DNA from: Winogradskyella sp. KYW1333
GTDB taxonomy: Bacteria; Bacteroidota; Bacteroidia; Flavobacteriales; Flavobacteriaceae
NCBI RefSeq assembly: GCF_003335675.1
Contig: NZ_QPHL01000017.1
Coordinates: forward strand, 1 to 64,000
Direction of reading: 5' to 3'
DNA length: 64,000 nucleotides
Shown: piece after piece, positions 1 through 7,843 of the stretch
Numbering within the stretch: position 1 is the first letter of the stretch
Layout of the letters: the number at the start of each line of letters is the position of its first letter
Translations under genes and position numbers: made by a program
The notes under the pieces: model-generated
Database searches by the model: none
The model's input: only the letters and a program-made list of their open reading frames with translations
What the model was told of the DNA's origin: nothing

Positions 1-1575
1 ATCTATGGTAGCACCATCCGTTGGTGCAGGATTGAACGTGAACAAACCGCCAGGTGTCGCCAATGGCTGGTCCACCAATGCGCCATCGCAGGTCACAGTG
101 ACAGTAAAGGATGAATCGTCTATGTCTAATACAGTCACATTTTGTATAGATGATTCAGGGCAAGCTCCTCCAGTAGTATATTCAACAAAATAAGTTGATC
201 CAGGTACACCATTTGTTATTTCTCCTGTTGTGTTATTTATTATGGCGCCATCCCCTAAGTCAGGATTGAAAATAAAACTTCCACCAATGTCTCCTGTAAT
301 ATTCGCAGTAGCACCATTACAATTAGCATCAAAAGTAAAAGAAGCATCTTCAGGTGGAATTAAATTTGCATTTACAGCTATTCTTGTAACTGAAACACAA
401 CCATTCGATAAATTAACTGCCTCTGCAAAATAAGTCCCTTGAGATGTTACCGTTAATACATTACTGCTTGATTGCAACAACATCCCATTATTTGGGGCAT
501 CATACCAATCCACAGAAATTCCTGTTGGCACCGAAACTTCTAATGTAGCATTGTTCAAACCACAACCAAAATCTACATCTCCACCACTTACAGGTACCGA
601 TGGGCTTTGTAAAACTTGTATGTCGTATATATCTGAATAGGTAATACAATCTAAGTTTGTTAAGTTGCTTGCAAATTCAGCAACTTTTGCTCGAAAAGAA
701 GTAGTCACCGTTAATCCCGTAATACTTAAATCTTCATTCGTTTCTCCAGAAATATCAAACCAATTTACACCATCTGTAGTGCTTTGCCATTGGTAAAAAT
801 GAGAATTAAAAACAGTATTGTCTGGTATTGCAGTAATAATTTCCGAATAAGGCGTTTCTGAAGTACATATTGTCTCTGAGTTATTACCGCTACTATCTTC
901 AGTAATTATTAAATCCCCACAACTTTTAAATACAATATCATCAATGGCAAGGTCATTACCACAGCCCCCGACACCATTATTTTTCATTTTTAGTATAACT
1001 GATGTCTGACCAGATAACGTTTGAAAAACTAATCCATATTGTTCCCAAGCAGGTGTGACCGAACTAAATATATTTCCTGTATCTCCACTTGCTAGCAGAT
1101 TAGAATCCGTAATATCCCAAATCTCAAATTTTACATTTACCGGAATACCATTACCACCACATCCAGAAAGAGGTAAAATATTTATAAGCCATGAAGAAAA
1201 TTCATAGGTTGTGTTTTCGCATAACCCTGTGATATTTGTTTTATAAAACTCGCCTGGAGTGGTACTTGCATTAACAATTAAAGCTTTACCATTTGTATCT
1301 CCAGGAGTATGATCACTAGGTAAATTCCATCCAAATAAAAAAGTACTACTTGCCAATGTATACTGTCCGTCCTGAGGGTTACTCTGTCCCCAGTAACCAT
1401 AAGTAGTAGTACCAACTGGCAAAGGCGGGCCATTTGAAAGACCAGTTCCAAAGGTTTCCTCAAAAATTGGAGCCCCAGAATTACCTTGGCAGAATCCTAG
1501 TTGCGCATTGCTATATTTTGATAGAAAAATAAAACATGCCAGAATTAGATATTTTGCATGAGATAGCTTAATCAT
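1..1575 (-). CDS. Secreted adhesin-like protein, 3' end outside window (probable T9SS cargo)
   Basis: Partial gene reading leftward from an ATG at 1575; the frame stays open for 525 codons to the window edge, so the C-terminus is missing. Residues 1-24 form a signal peptide ending in ...SNA before Gln. The mature N-terminus (FCQGNSGAPIFEE) and the next 200 or so residues match the start of the neighbouring protein at 1683-3680 almost line by line, including the ACGNDLAIDDI-like block near residue 215. After that come Ig-like modules with a VDWYD motif and then different, Thr/Gly-rich modules. Proteins of this build in Flavobacteriaceae usually end in a T9SS type B sorting tail; that part lies outside the window, so cargo status is inferred. 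Probable surface adhesin or matrix protein of unknown ligand. It is a tandem duplicate of the next gene, 107 bp away on the same strand. Confidence 0.8.
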   Translation of the reverse strand, partial: MIKLSHAKYLILACFIFLSKYSNAQLGFCQGNSGAPIFEETFGTGLSNGPPLPVGTTTYGYWGQSNPQDGQYTLASSTFLFGWNLPSDHTPGDTNGKALIVNASTTPGEFYKTNITGLCENTTYEFSSWLINILPLSGCGGNGIPVNVKFEIWDITDSNLLASGDTGNIFSSVTPAWEQYGLVFQTLSGQTSVILKMKNNGVGGCGNDLAIDDIVFKSCGDLIITEDSSGNNSETICTSETPYSEIITAIPDNTVFNSHFYQWQSTTDGVNWFDISGETNEDLSITGLTVTTSFRAKVAEFASNLTNLDCITYSDIYDIQVLQSPSVPVSGGDVDFGCGLNNATLEVSVPTGISVDWYDAPNNGMLLQSSSNVLTVTSQGTYFAEAVNLSNGCVSVTRIAVNANLIPPEDASFTFDANCNGATANITGDIGGSFIFNPDLGDGAIINNTTGEITNGVPGSTYFVEYTTGGACPESSIQNVTVLDIDDSSFTVTVTCDGALVDQPLATPGGLFTFNPAPTDGATID

Positions 1576-1682
1576 TAATATCTTTTCTAATATTTTTATA
1601 ATTGAAAGGGGATAGATTTATAAGAACACCCTACAATATTTAATTCTAATTTTCTTAATTATATACTAAGTCTTTATAAAAT

Positions 1683-3680
1683 TTATCTATTAAGATAAAC
1701 CCAACCTGTTTTTGTTTTTGTCCCATTATTGTAAACAAAAGTATAATAATAAGTACCTACAGGTAGTTCTTCTCCATCATTAGTTTGACCTTCCCACTCA
1801 TTGATATAATTTCTTTTTGTGTAAACTAAACGCCCGTACCTGTTAAATATTTTAAGATCATCAACTTCAAATCCACTTAAATCAAAGGTATCATTCAAAC
1901 CTGGAGATACTCCAGGAGAAATACCTTGAGGGATGATACAATCACCAGTTTTTAGCTCCTCTAATACACTTATACTAACTCTAGTTAAAGAGGCACAACC
2001 TGATACTATATCAACAGCTTCAGCATAATAAGTCCCTAATTGATTTACTATTAACGATGTACTATTTGCTAAAATTAAATTACCGTCTTCAGCTTCGTCA
2101 TACCAATTTACAGTTTCACCTGAAGAAACAGTAGCTATCAATTGAGCTTCATTTGTTTGGCAATCTATACCCGTATCACCATCAACTATGGGTGGATTTG
2201 GACTTTCAATTAACGCACTAACCTCAGTTCTAGTTTCTGAAATACAACCCGTTATTTCATTAACAGATTCGGCATAATAGTCTCCTATTTCACTTACACT
2301 CAAAATAGGGCTATTTACGCTAAGAATATTTCCCCCGGTTTCAGAATCATACCAATTCACAGAAATACCATTTGGTACTGAAACTTCTAGCGTAGCATTA
2401 TTCAAATTACAGTCAAAATTACCACTCTGCGTAAACTCAGGTGGATCTGGTATTTCTATAATTACACTTACTTCTGTTCGATTAAGAGATATACAGCCCG
2501 TTATTTCATTGATTGCTTCTGCGTAGTAAAATCCCTCTTGATCAGCAATAAAAACATTTGAATTTACTTGTAGTATGTTACCACCACTAGGGGAATCATA
2601 CCAATTGACAGCAATTCCTGAAGGAACTTGGACTTCCAAATTTGCCTCATTCAAATTACAGTTGTAGATGGATTCTCCAATACCTACAGGTGCATCTGGA
2701 CTAATATTTACAGAAGCTTGAAAATTTTCAGAAAATAAAACACACTGATTATTTATTAAGTTATTTGCGAATTCAGCCACTTTAGTTCTATAGTAAGTTT
2801 GTGCATCTATGGACACATTAATACTCTGACTTGTTTCACCTATAATATCCTCCCAATTTGTACCATCATTACTCTTCTGCCATTGATAAAAATGAGAGTT
2901 AAAAACAGAGAAGTCTGGAATAGCTGTTAAAGTGGTTGAATAAGGAATTTCATTTTCACAAACCGAGACAGACGTATTGTTAAATTCATCATTAATAACT
3001 ACCGAATCACCACAGGTTTTAAATTGAATATCATCAATTGCTAAATCATTACCACATCCTCCAACTCCATTATTTAACATTTTTAAAATTAGTGTTGTTT
3101 GCCCTGGTAGAGTTTGAAAAACTAAACCATATTCGTCCCACAAGGGAGATGCGGTTGCAAAAACATCACCAGTGTCGCCAGATGCCAAAAGATTTGTTCC
3201 CGACTCGTCCCAGATTTGAAATGTCACATTTATTGGAATTTCTATTCCCTGATCTATGCAAAAACCGGGGACTTTTAGAAAATTTAATACCCATGCTGAA
3301 AACTCATATGTTGTAGATTCACATAAACCGTTAATTGTTGTGGTGTAAAACTCACCCGGTGTAAAACCAGCATTGACTATCAAGAATTTACCATTGTTAT
3401 CATCAGGAGTATGATCTTCAATTTCATGCCAATCATAAGGATTATTAAAGGAGCCGTTTGAAACTGAGTAAAACCCATCATCAGGGTATCCGGCTATGTA
3501 ATTATAGGTAGTAGTTCCAGAGGGTAGTTGGGAAAAAGAATTTCCAGTTCCAAAATTTTCTTCAAAGATTGGTGCTCCTGAATTTCCCTGACAAAAGCTT
3601 AATTGCGCGCTTGTCGTTCTTGATAAAATAAAAACACAAAAAAATATGACTAATTTATGATCTAATTTTAAATTTTGCAC
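1683..3680 (-). CDS. Gliding-motility-associated C-terminal domain protein (T9SS type B cargo)
   Basis: 665-residue secreted protein. Signal peptide about 1-25, ending TTSA before Gln. Residues about 27-225 form an N-terminal module shared with the neighbour at 1-1575. Three Ig-like repeats follow (about 330-580), each with an NWYD motif and a YYAEAV strand. The last 80 residues are a T9SS type B sorting domain: PQGISPGVSPGLNDTFDL, then IFNRYGRLVY, then a GEELPVGTYYY strand and a WVYLNR end. Such proteins cross the outer membrane through the type IX system and stay on the surface or are released; a role in adhesion is inferred. The only in-frame start near the signal peptide is a GTG at 3680, because an in-frame stop lies four codons upstream; a GTG start is therefore assumed. 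PBP1C is divergently transcribed from the other side. Confidence 0.85.
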   Translation of the reverse strand: MQNLKLDHKLVIFFCVFILSRTTSAQLSFCQGNSGAPIFEENFGTGNSFSQLPSGTTTYNYIAGYPDDGFYSVSNGSFNNPYDWHEIEDHTPDDNNGKFLIVNAGFTPGEFYTTTINGLCESTTYEFSAWVLNFLKVPGFCIDQGIEIPINVTFQIWDESGTNLLASGDTGDVFATASPLWDEYGLVFQTLPGQTTLILKMLNNGVGGCGNDLAIDDIQFKTCGDSVVINDEFNNTSVSVCENEIPYSTTLTAIPDFSVFNSHFYQWQKSNDGTNWEDIIGETSQSINVSIDAQTYYRTKVAEFANNLINNQCVLFSENFQASVNISPDAPVGIGESIYNCNLNEANLEVQVPSGIAVNWYDSPSGGNILQVNSNVFIADQEGFYYAEAINEITGCISLNRTEVSVIIEIPDPPEFTQSGNFDCNLNNATLEVSVPNGISVNWYDSETGGNILSVNSPILSVSEIGDYYAESVNEITGCISETRTEVSALIESPNPPIVDGDTGIDCQTNEAQLIATVSSGETVNWYDEAEDGNLILANSTSLIVNQLGTYYAEAVDIVSGCASLTRVSISVLEELKTGDCIIPQGISPGVSPGLNDTFDLSGFEVDDLKIFNRYGRLVYTKRNYINEWEGQTNDGEELPVGTYYYTFVYNNGTKTKTGWVYLNR

Positions 3681-3757
3681 GTTTAATATTTAATAGTTAT
3701 GGTTGAATATATAATAATAACTCTAGAAGAGAAATAAAAACTACAATTGTATAGTAA

Positions 3758-6109
3758 ATGTATAGGTCATTGAGATATATCAGACAACATAAAATGAAAT
3801 CTGTAGTCATTTTACTCATGCTTATTGCCTATTATTTCTGTTTACCTCAACAATTATTTAAAGACCCGACAGCTACGGTTTTAACTAGTAGAACTAATGA
3901 ACTATTAGGAGCACGAATTGCAGATGACGGCCAATGGAGATTTCCATCAAATGACAGCATCCCAGTAAAATTTAAAATTTGTATTCTTCTTTTTGAAGAC
4001 GAATACTTTTATAAACACCCAGGTTTTAATCCTATTTCAATTTTAAAAGCGCTTAAACAAAATTTAGGCTCTGGGGCAGTTAAACGCGGTGGAAGTACAA
4101 TAACACAACAAGTTATTAGACTTTCTCGAAAAGGACAACCAAGAAGTTATTTTGAGAAATTAAAAGAGTTGATTCTGGCAACACGTTTGGAATTTAGATA
4201 TTCCAAGGATTACATATTACATCTTTATGCCAGTAATGCACCGTTTGGAGGTAATGTGGTTGGTATAGAAGCCGCATCATGGCGATATTTTAATCGTGAT
4301 GCTTCAAATTTATCTTGGGCCGAGAGCGCAACTTTAGCTGTGTTACCAAATGCTCCAAGTTTAATCTATCCTGGCAAAAACCAGAAAAGATTATTTGAAA
4401 AAAGAAATCGCTTGCTAAAGAAACTATTTGAAAATGGTACAATTGATAAACTTACCTACGAGCTTTCTATTGAAGAAGAGTTGCCTGTAAAGCCTTATCC
4501 TTTGCCTCAAATAACACCTCATCTATTGCAAAAAACAGTTAATGAGCATAAAGGTAAACGTATAAAAAGCACCATAAATTTGGATATTCAGTCTCAAACT
4601 AATGGAATTATAAGACAACACTACAACAGATTAAGACAAAATGAAATCCATAATATTTCTGTTTTAATTTTAGATGTAAATTCTCGTGAAGTATTGACTT
4701 ATGTAGGTAACTCACCAACAGATAAAGCACATCAAAACTATGTTGACATTGTAAATAAACCCAGAAGTACTGGGAGTATTTTAAAACCATTTTTATATGC
4801 CTCTATGCTGGATGCTGGTGATTTATTATCTCATACATTAGTTCCAGATGTGCCAACTCAATTTGGTAGTTATCATCCAGAAAATTTCAATAAATCGTAT
4901 GATGGCGCCGTACCAGCAAACGAAGCTTTATCAAGATCTTTGAACGTTCCAGCAGTTAGAATGTTACAAGATTTTGGTCTAGATAGGTTTTATCATTATC
5001 TCAAACAACTTAATCTAAAAGACTTAAAATATAATGCTAATCATTATGGGTTATCTTTGATTCTAGGAGGAGCTGAAAGTAACCTTTGGGATTTATGTAG
5101 CAAATACGCATCTATGTCTTCAACCCTAAACCATTTTAATAATAATTCTAGCCAGTATTTCTCAAACGAATTTTGTGAACCTATTTATTTAAAAAACAAA
5201 GCTGTTGATTTTGGTCAGTTACAAAATGAAAAATCAATTTTTGATGCTGCTTCTATATATCTGACTTATGAAAGTATGAAACAGGTTAACCGTCCCGAAG
5301 AAGATGAAAGTTGGGAGATTTATGACTCATCACAAGAAATAGCATGGAAAACAGGCACAAGTTTTGGATTTAGGGATGCGTGGGCAATTGGCACTACAAA
5401 AGACCATGTCGTAGGTGTTTGGGTTGGTAATGCAGATGGTGAAGGTAGACCAGGATTAATAGGTGTACAAACTGCTGCTCCAATATTATTTGATATTTTT
5501 GATATTCTGCCTAAAAGTAAGTGGTTTGCAAAACCGTTTGATGACATGTTGGAAGTGAAAATTTGTAATAAAAGTGGTTACAGAGCATCGTCAATTTGCG
5601 AAGAAACCGAGTTAAGATACATTCAAATAAGTGGTAAAAAAACCAGACCTTGCCCGTATCATAGGTTAGTTCATGTTGATACACAAGAAAAATACCAGGT
5701 TAATTCTTCATGTGAGCCTATAGAAAATATTAAAAACAAACCTTGGTTTGTATTACCTCCATTGCAAGCTTTTTATTACAAGAATAAGAATCCGTTTTAT
5801 AAACCAATTCCACCCTTTAGAGAAGGTTGTCTTAGCGACTCTGATATTTCAATGGAGTTTATTTATCCTAACCAGCATTCCACCGTTTTTCTTCCAAAGG
5901 ACTTTAATGGCAAGACGAATGATCTAGTTTTAAAAGTAGCTCATTCAAAACCAGAACTAGAACTCTTTTGGTACGTAGATAATGTTTATATTGGCAGTAC
6001 AAAAGAAATTCACGACATGGCAATTTTACCAAATCCAGGTGAGTATACCTTAACTGTTGTAGATGAATTAGGTAATGAGTTAAAACATAAAATAACGGTT
6101 GCAGATTAA
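3758..6109 (+). CDS. pbpC: Penicillin-binding protein 1C (bifunctional peptidoglycan synthase)
   Basis: 783-residue class A PBP of the 1C type, anchored in the inner membrane by one segment (about 14-32) with its domains in the periplasm. The GT51 transglycosylase shows EDEYFYKHPG at 80-89 and GGSTITQQ at 111-118. The transpeptidase shows SILK at 340-343 (catalytic Ser340), SLN at 394-396 and KTG at 531-533. A C-terminal BiPBP_C-type beta domain covers roughly 690-783. It polymerises and cross-links glycan strands from lipid II. Length fits the PBP1C family. In many bacteria pbpC sits next to a bacterial alpha-2-macroglobulin gene; here the neighbours are an adhesin and a small membrane protein, so that partner is not adjacent. 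The start is an ATG with AT-rich upstream sequence. Confidence 0.93.
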   Translation: MYRSLRYIRQHKMKSVVILLMLIAYYFCLPQQLFKDPTATVLTSRTNELLGARIADDGQWRFPSNDSIPVKFKICILLFEDEYFYKHPGFNPISILKALKQNLGSGAVKRGGSTITQQVIRLSRKGQPRSYFEKLKELILATRLEFRYSKDYILHLYASNAPFGGNVVGIEAASWRYFNRDASNLSWAESATLAVLPNAPSLIYPGKNQKRLFEKRNRLLKKLFENGTIDKLTYELSIEEELPVKPYPLPQITPHLLQKTVNEHKGKRIKSTINLDIQSQTNGIIRQHYNRLRQNEIHNISVLILDVNSREVLTYVGNSPTDKAHQNYVDIVNKPRSTGSILKPFLYASMLDAGDLLSHTLVPDVPTQFGSYHPENFNKSYDGAVPANEALSRSLNVPAVRMLQDFGLDRFYHYLKQLNLKDLKYNANHYGLSLILGGAESNLWDLCSKYASMSSTLNHFNNNSSQYFSNEFCEPIYLKNKAVDFGQLQNEKSIFDAASIYLTYESMKQVNRPEEDESWEIYDSSQEIAWKTGTSFGFRDAWAIGTTKDHVVGVWVGNADGEGRPGLIGVQTAAPILFDIFDILPKSKWFAKPFDDMLEVKICNKSGYRASSICEETELRYIQISGKKTRPCPYHRLVHVDTQEKYQVNSSCEPIENIKNKPWFVLPPLQAFYYKNKNPFYKPIPPFREGCLSDSDISMEFIYPNQHSTVFLPKDFNGKTNDLVLKVAHSKPELELFWYVDNVYIGSTKEIHDMAILPNPGEYTLTVVDELGNELKHKITVAD

Positions 6110-6162
6110 AACGATTACTTCTCAAATCATTATTTTTGTAGTCAATCGAACTTAAAAAATTT

Positions 6163-6603
6163 ATGGAAACCGTTCAGTTTATACATTCATATTGGGCCTA
6201 TTTAGTATTATTTGTACTAATAATTGCAACTTTTAATGCAGTGTTCAAGTTTTTTGGTAATAAAGAATTTGACGCCAAAGACTTTAGGATTTCACTTTTT
6301 ACTTTAATTACAATACACATACAATTATTGATTGGCATTATACTATTTTTCATGAAAGATTACTTTTCAACTATTGAACAAGTTGGTGGCATGGGTGAAG
6401 TAATGAAAAATTCAGATTTAAGAAATCTAATAGTTGAGCACCCAACCACTATGATTATTGCAGTGGCTCTTGTTACAATTGGTTATTCAAAACACAAGAA
6501 GAAATTAGTGTCTAAACCAAAATTTAAAATGCTAGCTATTTTTTACACATTAGCATTAATACTGGTGCTAGCTAAAATACCATGGAACCTTTGGTTCAGT
6601 TAA
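6163..6603 (+). CDS. Small four-helix membrane protein (cytochrome B-like family of Flavobacteriia)
   Basis: 146 residues with four predicted membrane helices: about 10-28, 46-65, 90-110 and 122-140. It begins with a HSYWAYLVL helix and ends WNLWFS. Orthologues in Flavobacteriia are often labelled cytochrome B, apparently because of loose similarity to cytochrome b-type membrane bundles; His9, His52 and His86 could be haem ligands, but nothing in the sequence proves haem binding. It follows pbpC by 53 bases and may be cotranscribed, and ends at a strong bidirectional hairpin. Function is unknown. Confidence 0.75.
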   Translation: METVQFIHSYWAYLVLFVLIIATFNAVFKFFGNKEFDAKDFRISLFTLITIHIQLLIGIILFFMKDYFSTIEQVGGMGEVMKNSDLRNLIVEHPTTMIIAVALVTIGYSKHKKKLVSKPKFKMLAIFYTLALILVLAKIPWNLWFS

Positions 6604-6640
6604 ACAAAAAAGCATCTTAAATAGAGATGCTTTTTTGTTT
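6602..6640. terminator. Bidirectional rho-independent terminator
   Basis: A perfect 16-bp inverted repeat (6602-6617 pairs with 6625-6640; 7-nt loop) flanked by an A run on the left and a T run on the right. It lies between convergent genes ending at 6603 and 6653, so it can terminate both. Confidence 0.9.
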
Positions 6641-6652
6641 TTGTAAATAATT

Positions 6653-7708
6653 TTATTCCGCCTCTTTAATGAGATAGACATAAACCGGAAAATGGTCACT
6701 AAATCCGTTGGTGAAACCACCATTAGCAAAACTTCTAAACGGATAGCCTTCCCATCGGCCTCTTTTATTAGATAAATAAGATTTATTATAAATACCTGCT
6801 TTCCAAAAACGATAAGATGTATAATCAGTTTCAATAAGAGGTTTCGTAACCATTATTTGATCAAATAAACTCCATGCATCTCTATATGCTGTAGTACCAT
6901 ATCCCTTTTCCGCAAACATTTTCTCAAATGGATTATAAATACCTTTTAATGGTACTTTTTTCTTGTCTTTTTTTGCCTTTAAAACCTTTTTTACACTTTC
7001 ATTAGTTGGATCGTCATTAAGATCGCCCATAGTTAAAATTTTAGCATAAGGATTTATGGATTGTAACGAATCAATAATTCGCTTGTTTAATTTGGCTGCA
7101 CCAACTCTTTTAGACCTACTTCTTGCCTCACCACCACTTCTTGATGGCCAGTGATTTACTATGATGTAAATTAAGTCACCATCTAACTTGCCACTCACTA
7201 AAAGCTGATCTCTCGTAAATACACGCTTTCTAGTTAAGTCATCATAAATTAATAATTCATGAGAACTTGATTCTACCGGTTGAAATAATGCTTTCTGGTA
7301 TAATAATGCAACGTCTATACTTCTCCTGTCTGGACCTTCAAAATGAACTATACCGTAATCTTTAGAAAGTAAAAGTGGGTCATTAACTAAATCTTCTAAA
7401 ACCTTACGGTTTTCAATCTCGCATACTCCAATTACAGCTGGCGAGTTGTTTACCATATCAGTTCCAATATTAGAAATAACACGAGCCATATTCTTAATTT
7501 TCTTCTCGTAAATTTCAGAACGATTGGCCTTAAGTTCCATTATAGGACTGGCCTCATCATACTTGAGTGGGTCATTAATTGTATCAAACAAGTTTTCTAA
7601 ATTGTAAAAAGCGACGGTGTGAATTTTAAATCGTTTTTTATCTTGTGCGTTTACATTAAAAAAGCTTGTGAAAACAATTAAAAGTAGAAGCGTTTTTATT
7701 AAATTCAT
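6653..7708 (-). CDS. Secreted endonuclease/exonuclease/phosphatase (EEP) family hydrolase
   Basis: 351 residues; signal peptide about 1-21 (cleavage after NVNA). EEP fold (DNase I/exonuclease III-like) with recognisable catalytic motifs: AFYNLENLFD at 33-42, the metal-binding Glu97 in CEIEN, NHW at 185-187, GDLNDDP at 228-234 (Asp229, Asn231) and the C-terminal SDH at 337-339. The family hydrolyses phosphodiester or phosphomonoester bonds in nucleic acids or related substrates using Mg2+. Export makes an extracellular or periplasmic nuclease or phosphatase the natural reading. It is divergently transcribed from a TonB receptor gene followed by a DUF5689 lipoprotein, suggesting joint degradation and uptake of nucleic acid or another phosphate ester; the exact substrate cannot be read from sequence. 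A cytosolic and decayed relative lies at 52611-53561. Confidence 0.88.
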   Translation of the reverse strand: MNLIKTLLLLIVFTSFFNVNAQDKKRFKIHTVAFYNLENLFDTINDPLKYDEASPIMELKANRSEIYEKKIKNMARVISNIGTDMVNNSPAVIGVCEIENRKVLEDLVNDPLLLSKDYGIVHFEGPDRRSIDVALLYQKALFQPVESSSHELLIYDDLTRKRVFTRDQLLVSGKLDGDLIYIIVNHWPSRSGGEARSRSKRVGAAKLNKRIIDSLQSINPYAKILTMGDLNDDPTNESVKKVLKAKKDKKKVPLKGIYNPFEKMFAEKGYGTTAYRDAWSLFDQIMVTKPLIETDYTSYRFWKAGIYNKSYLSNKRGRWEGYPFRSFANGGFTNGFSDHFPVYVYLIKEAE

Positions 7709-7780
7709 AGGATATTATTAACTTATTGTTATATGGTAAACAAATTGCCTGCCAAAATTATATAATAATTATAAATATAG

Positions 7781-7788
7781 TACATTTG
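7781..7788 (+). promoter_or_regulatory. Candidate -7 promoter element (TAnnTTTG) of the TonB receptor gene
   Basis: TACATTTG matches the Bacteroidota -7 consensus and lies 55 bases before the ATG at 7844, in the 135-bp divergent gap. No clean TTG was found at the usual -33 distance (TTA at 7758-7760), so this rests on the -7 box alone. Confidence 0.45.
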
Positions 7789-7843
7789 AACGCCTTAAAT
7801 AACTATAATTTAATCTAACATAAAAATCAATTTAAAATTAGGC

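Noticed and set aside
5-433. Plus-strand open frames at the left edge (about 62 and 67 codons)
   Set aside because: They lie antisense to the continuous minus-strand adhesin frame 1-1575, whose peptide is clearly paralogous to the neighbouring protein.
1278-1463. 61-codon minus-strand frame
   Set aside because: It overlaps the adhesin gene on the same strand in another frame and has no family resemblance.
6163-6603. True cytochrome b
   Set aside because: Four helices with few His residues; no clear paired haem ligands, so only the loose family label is reported.
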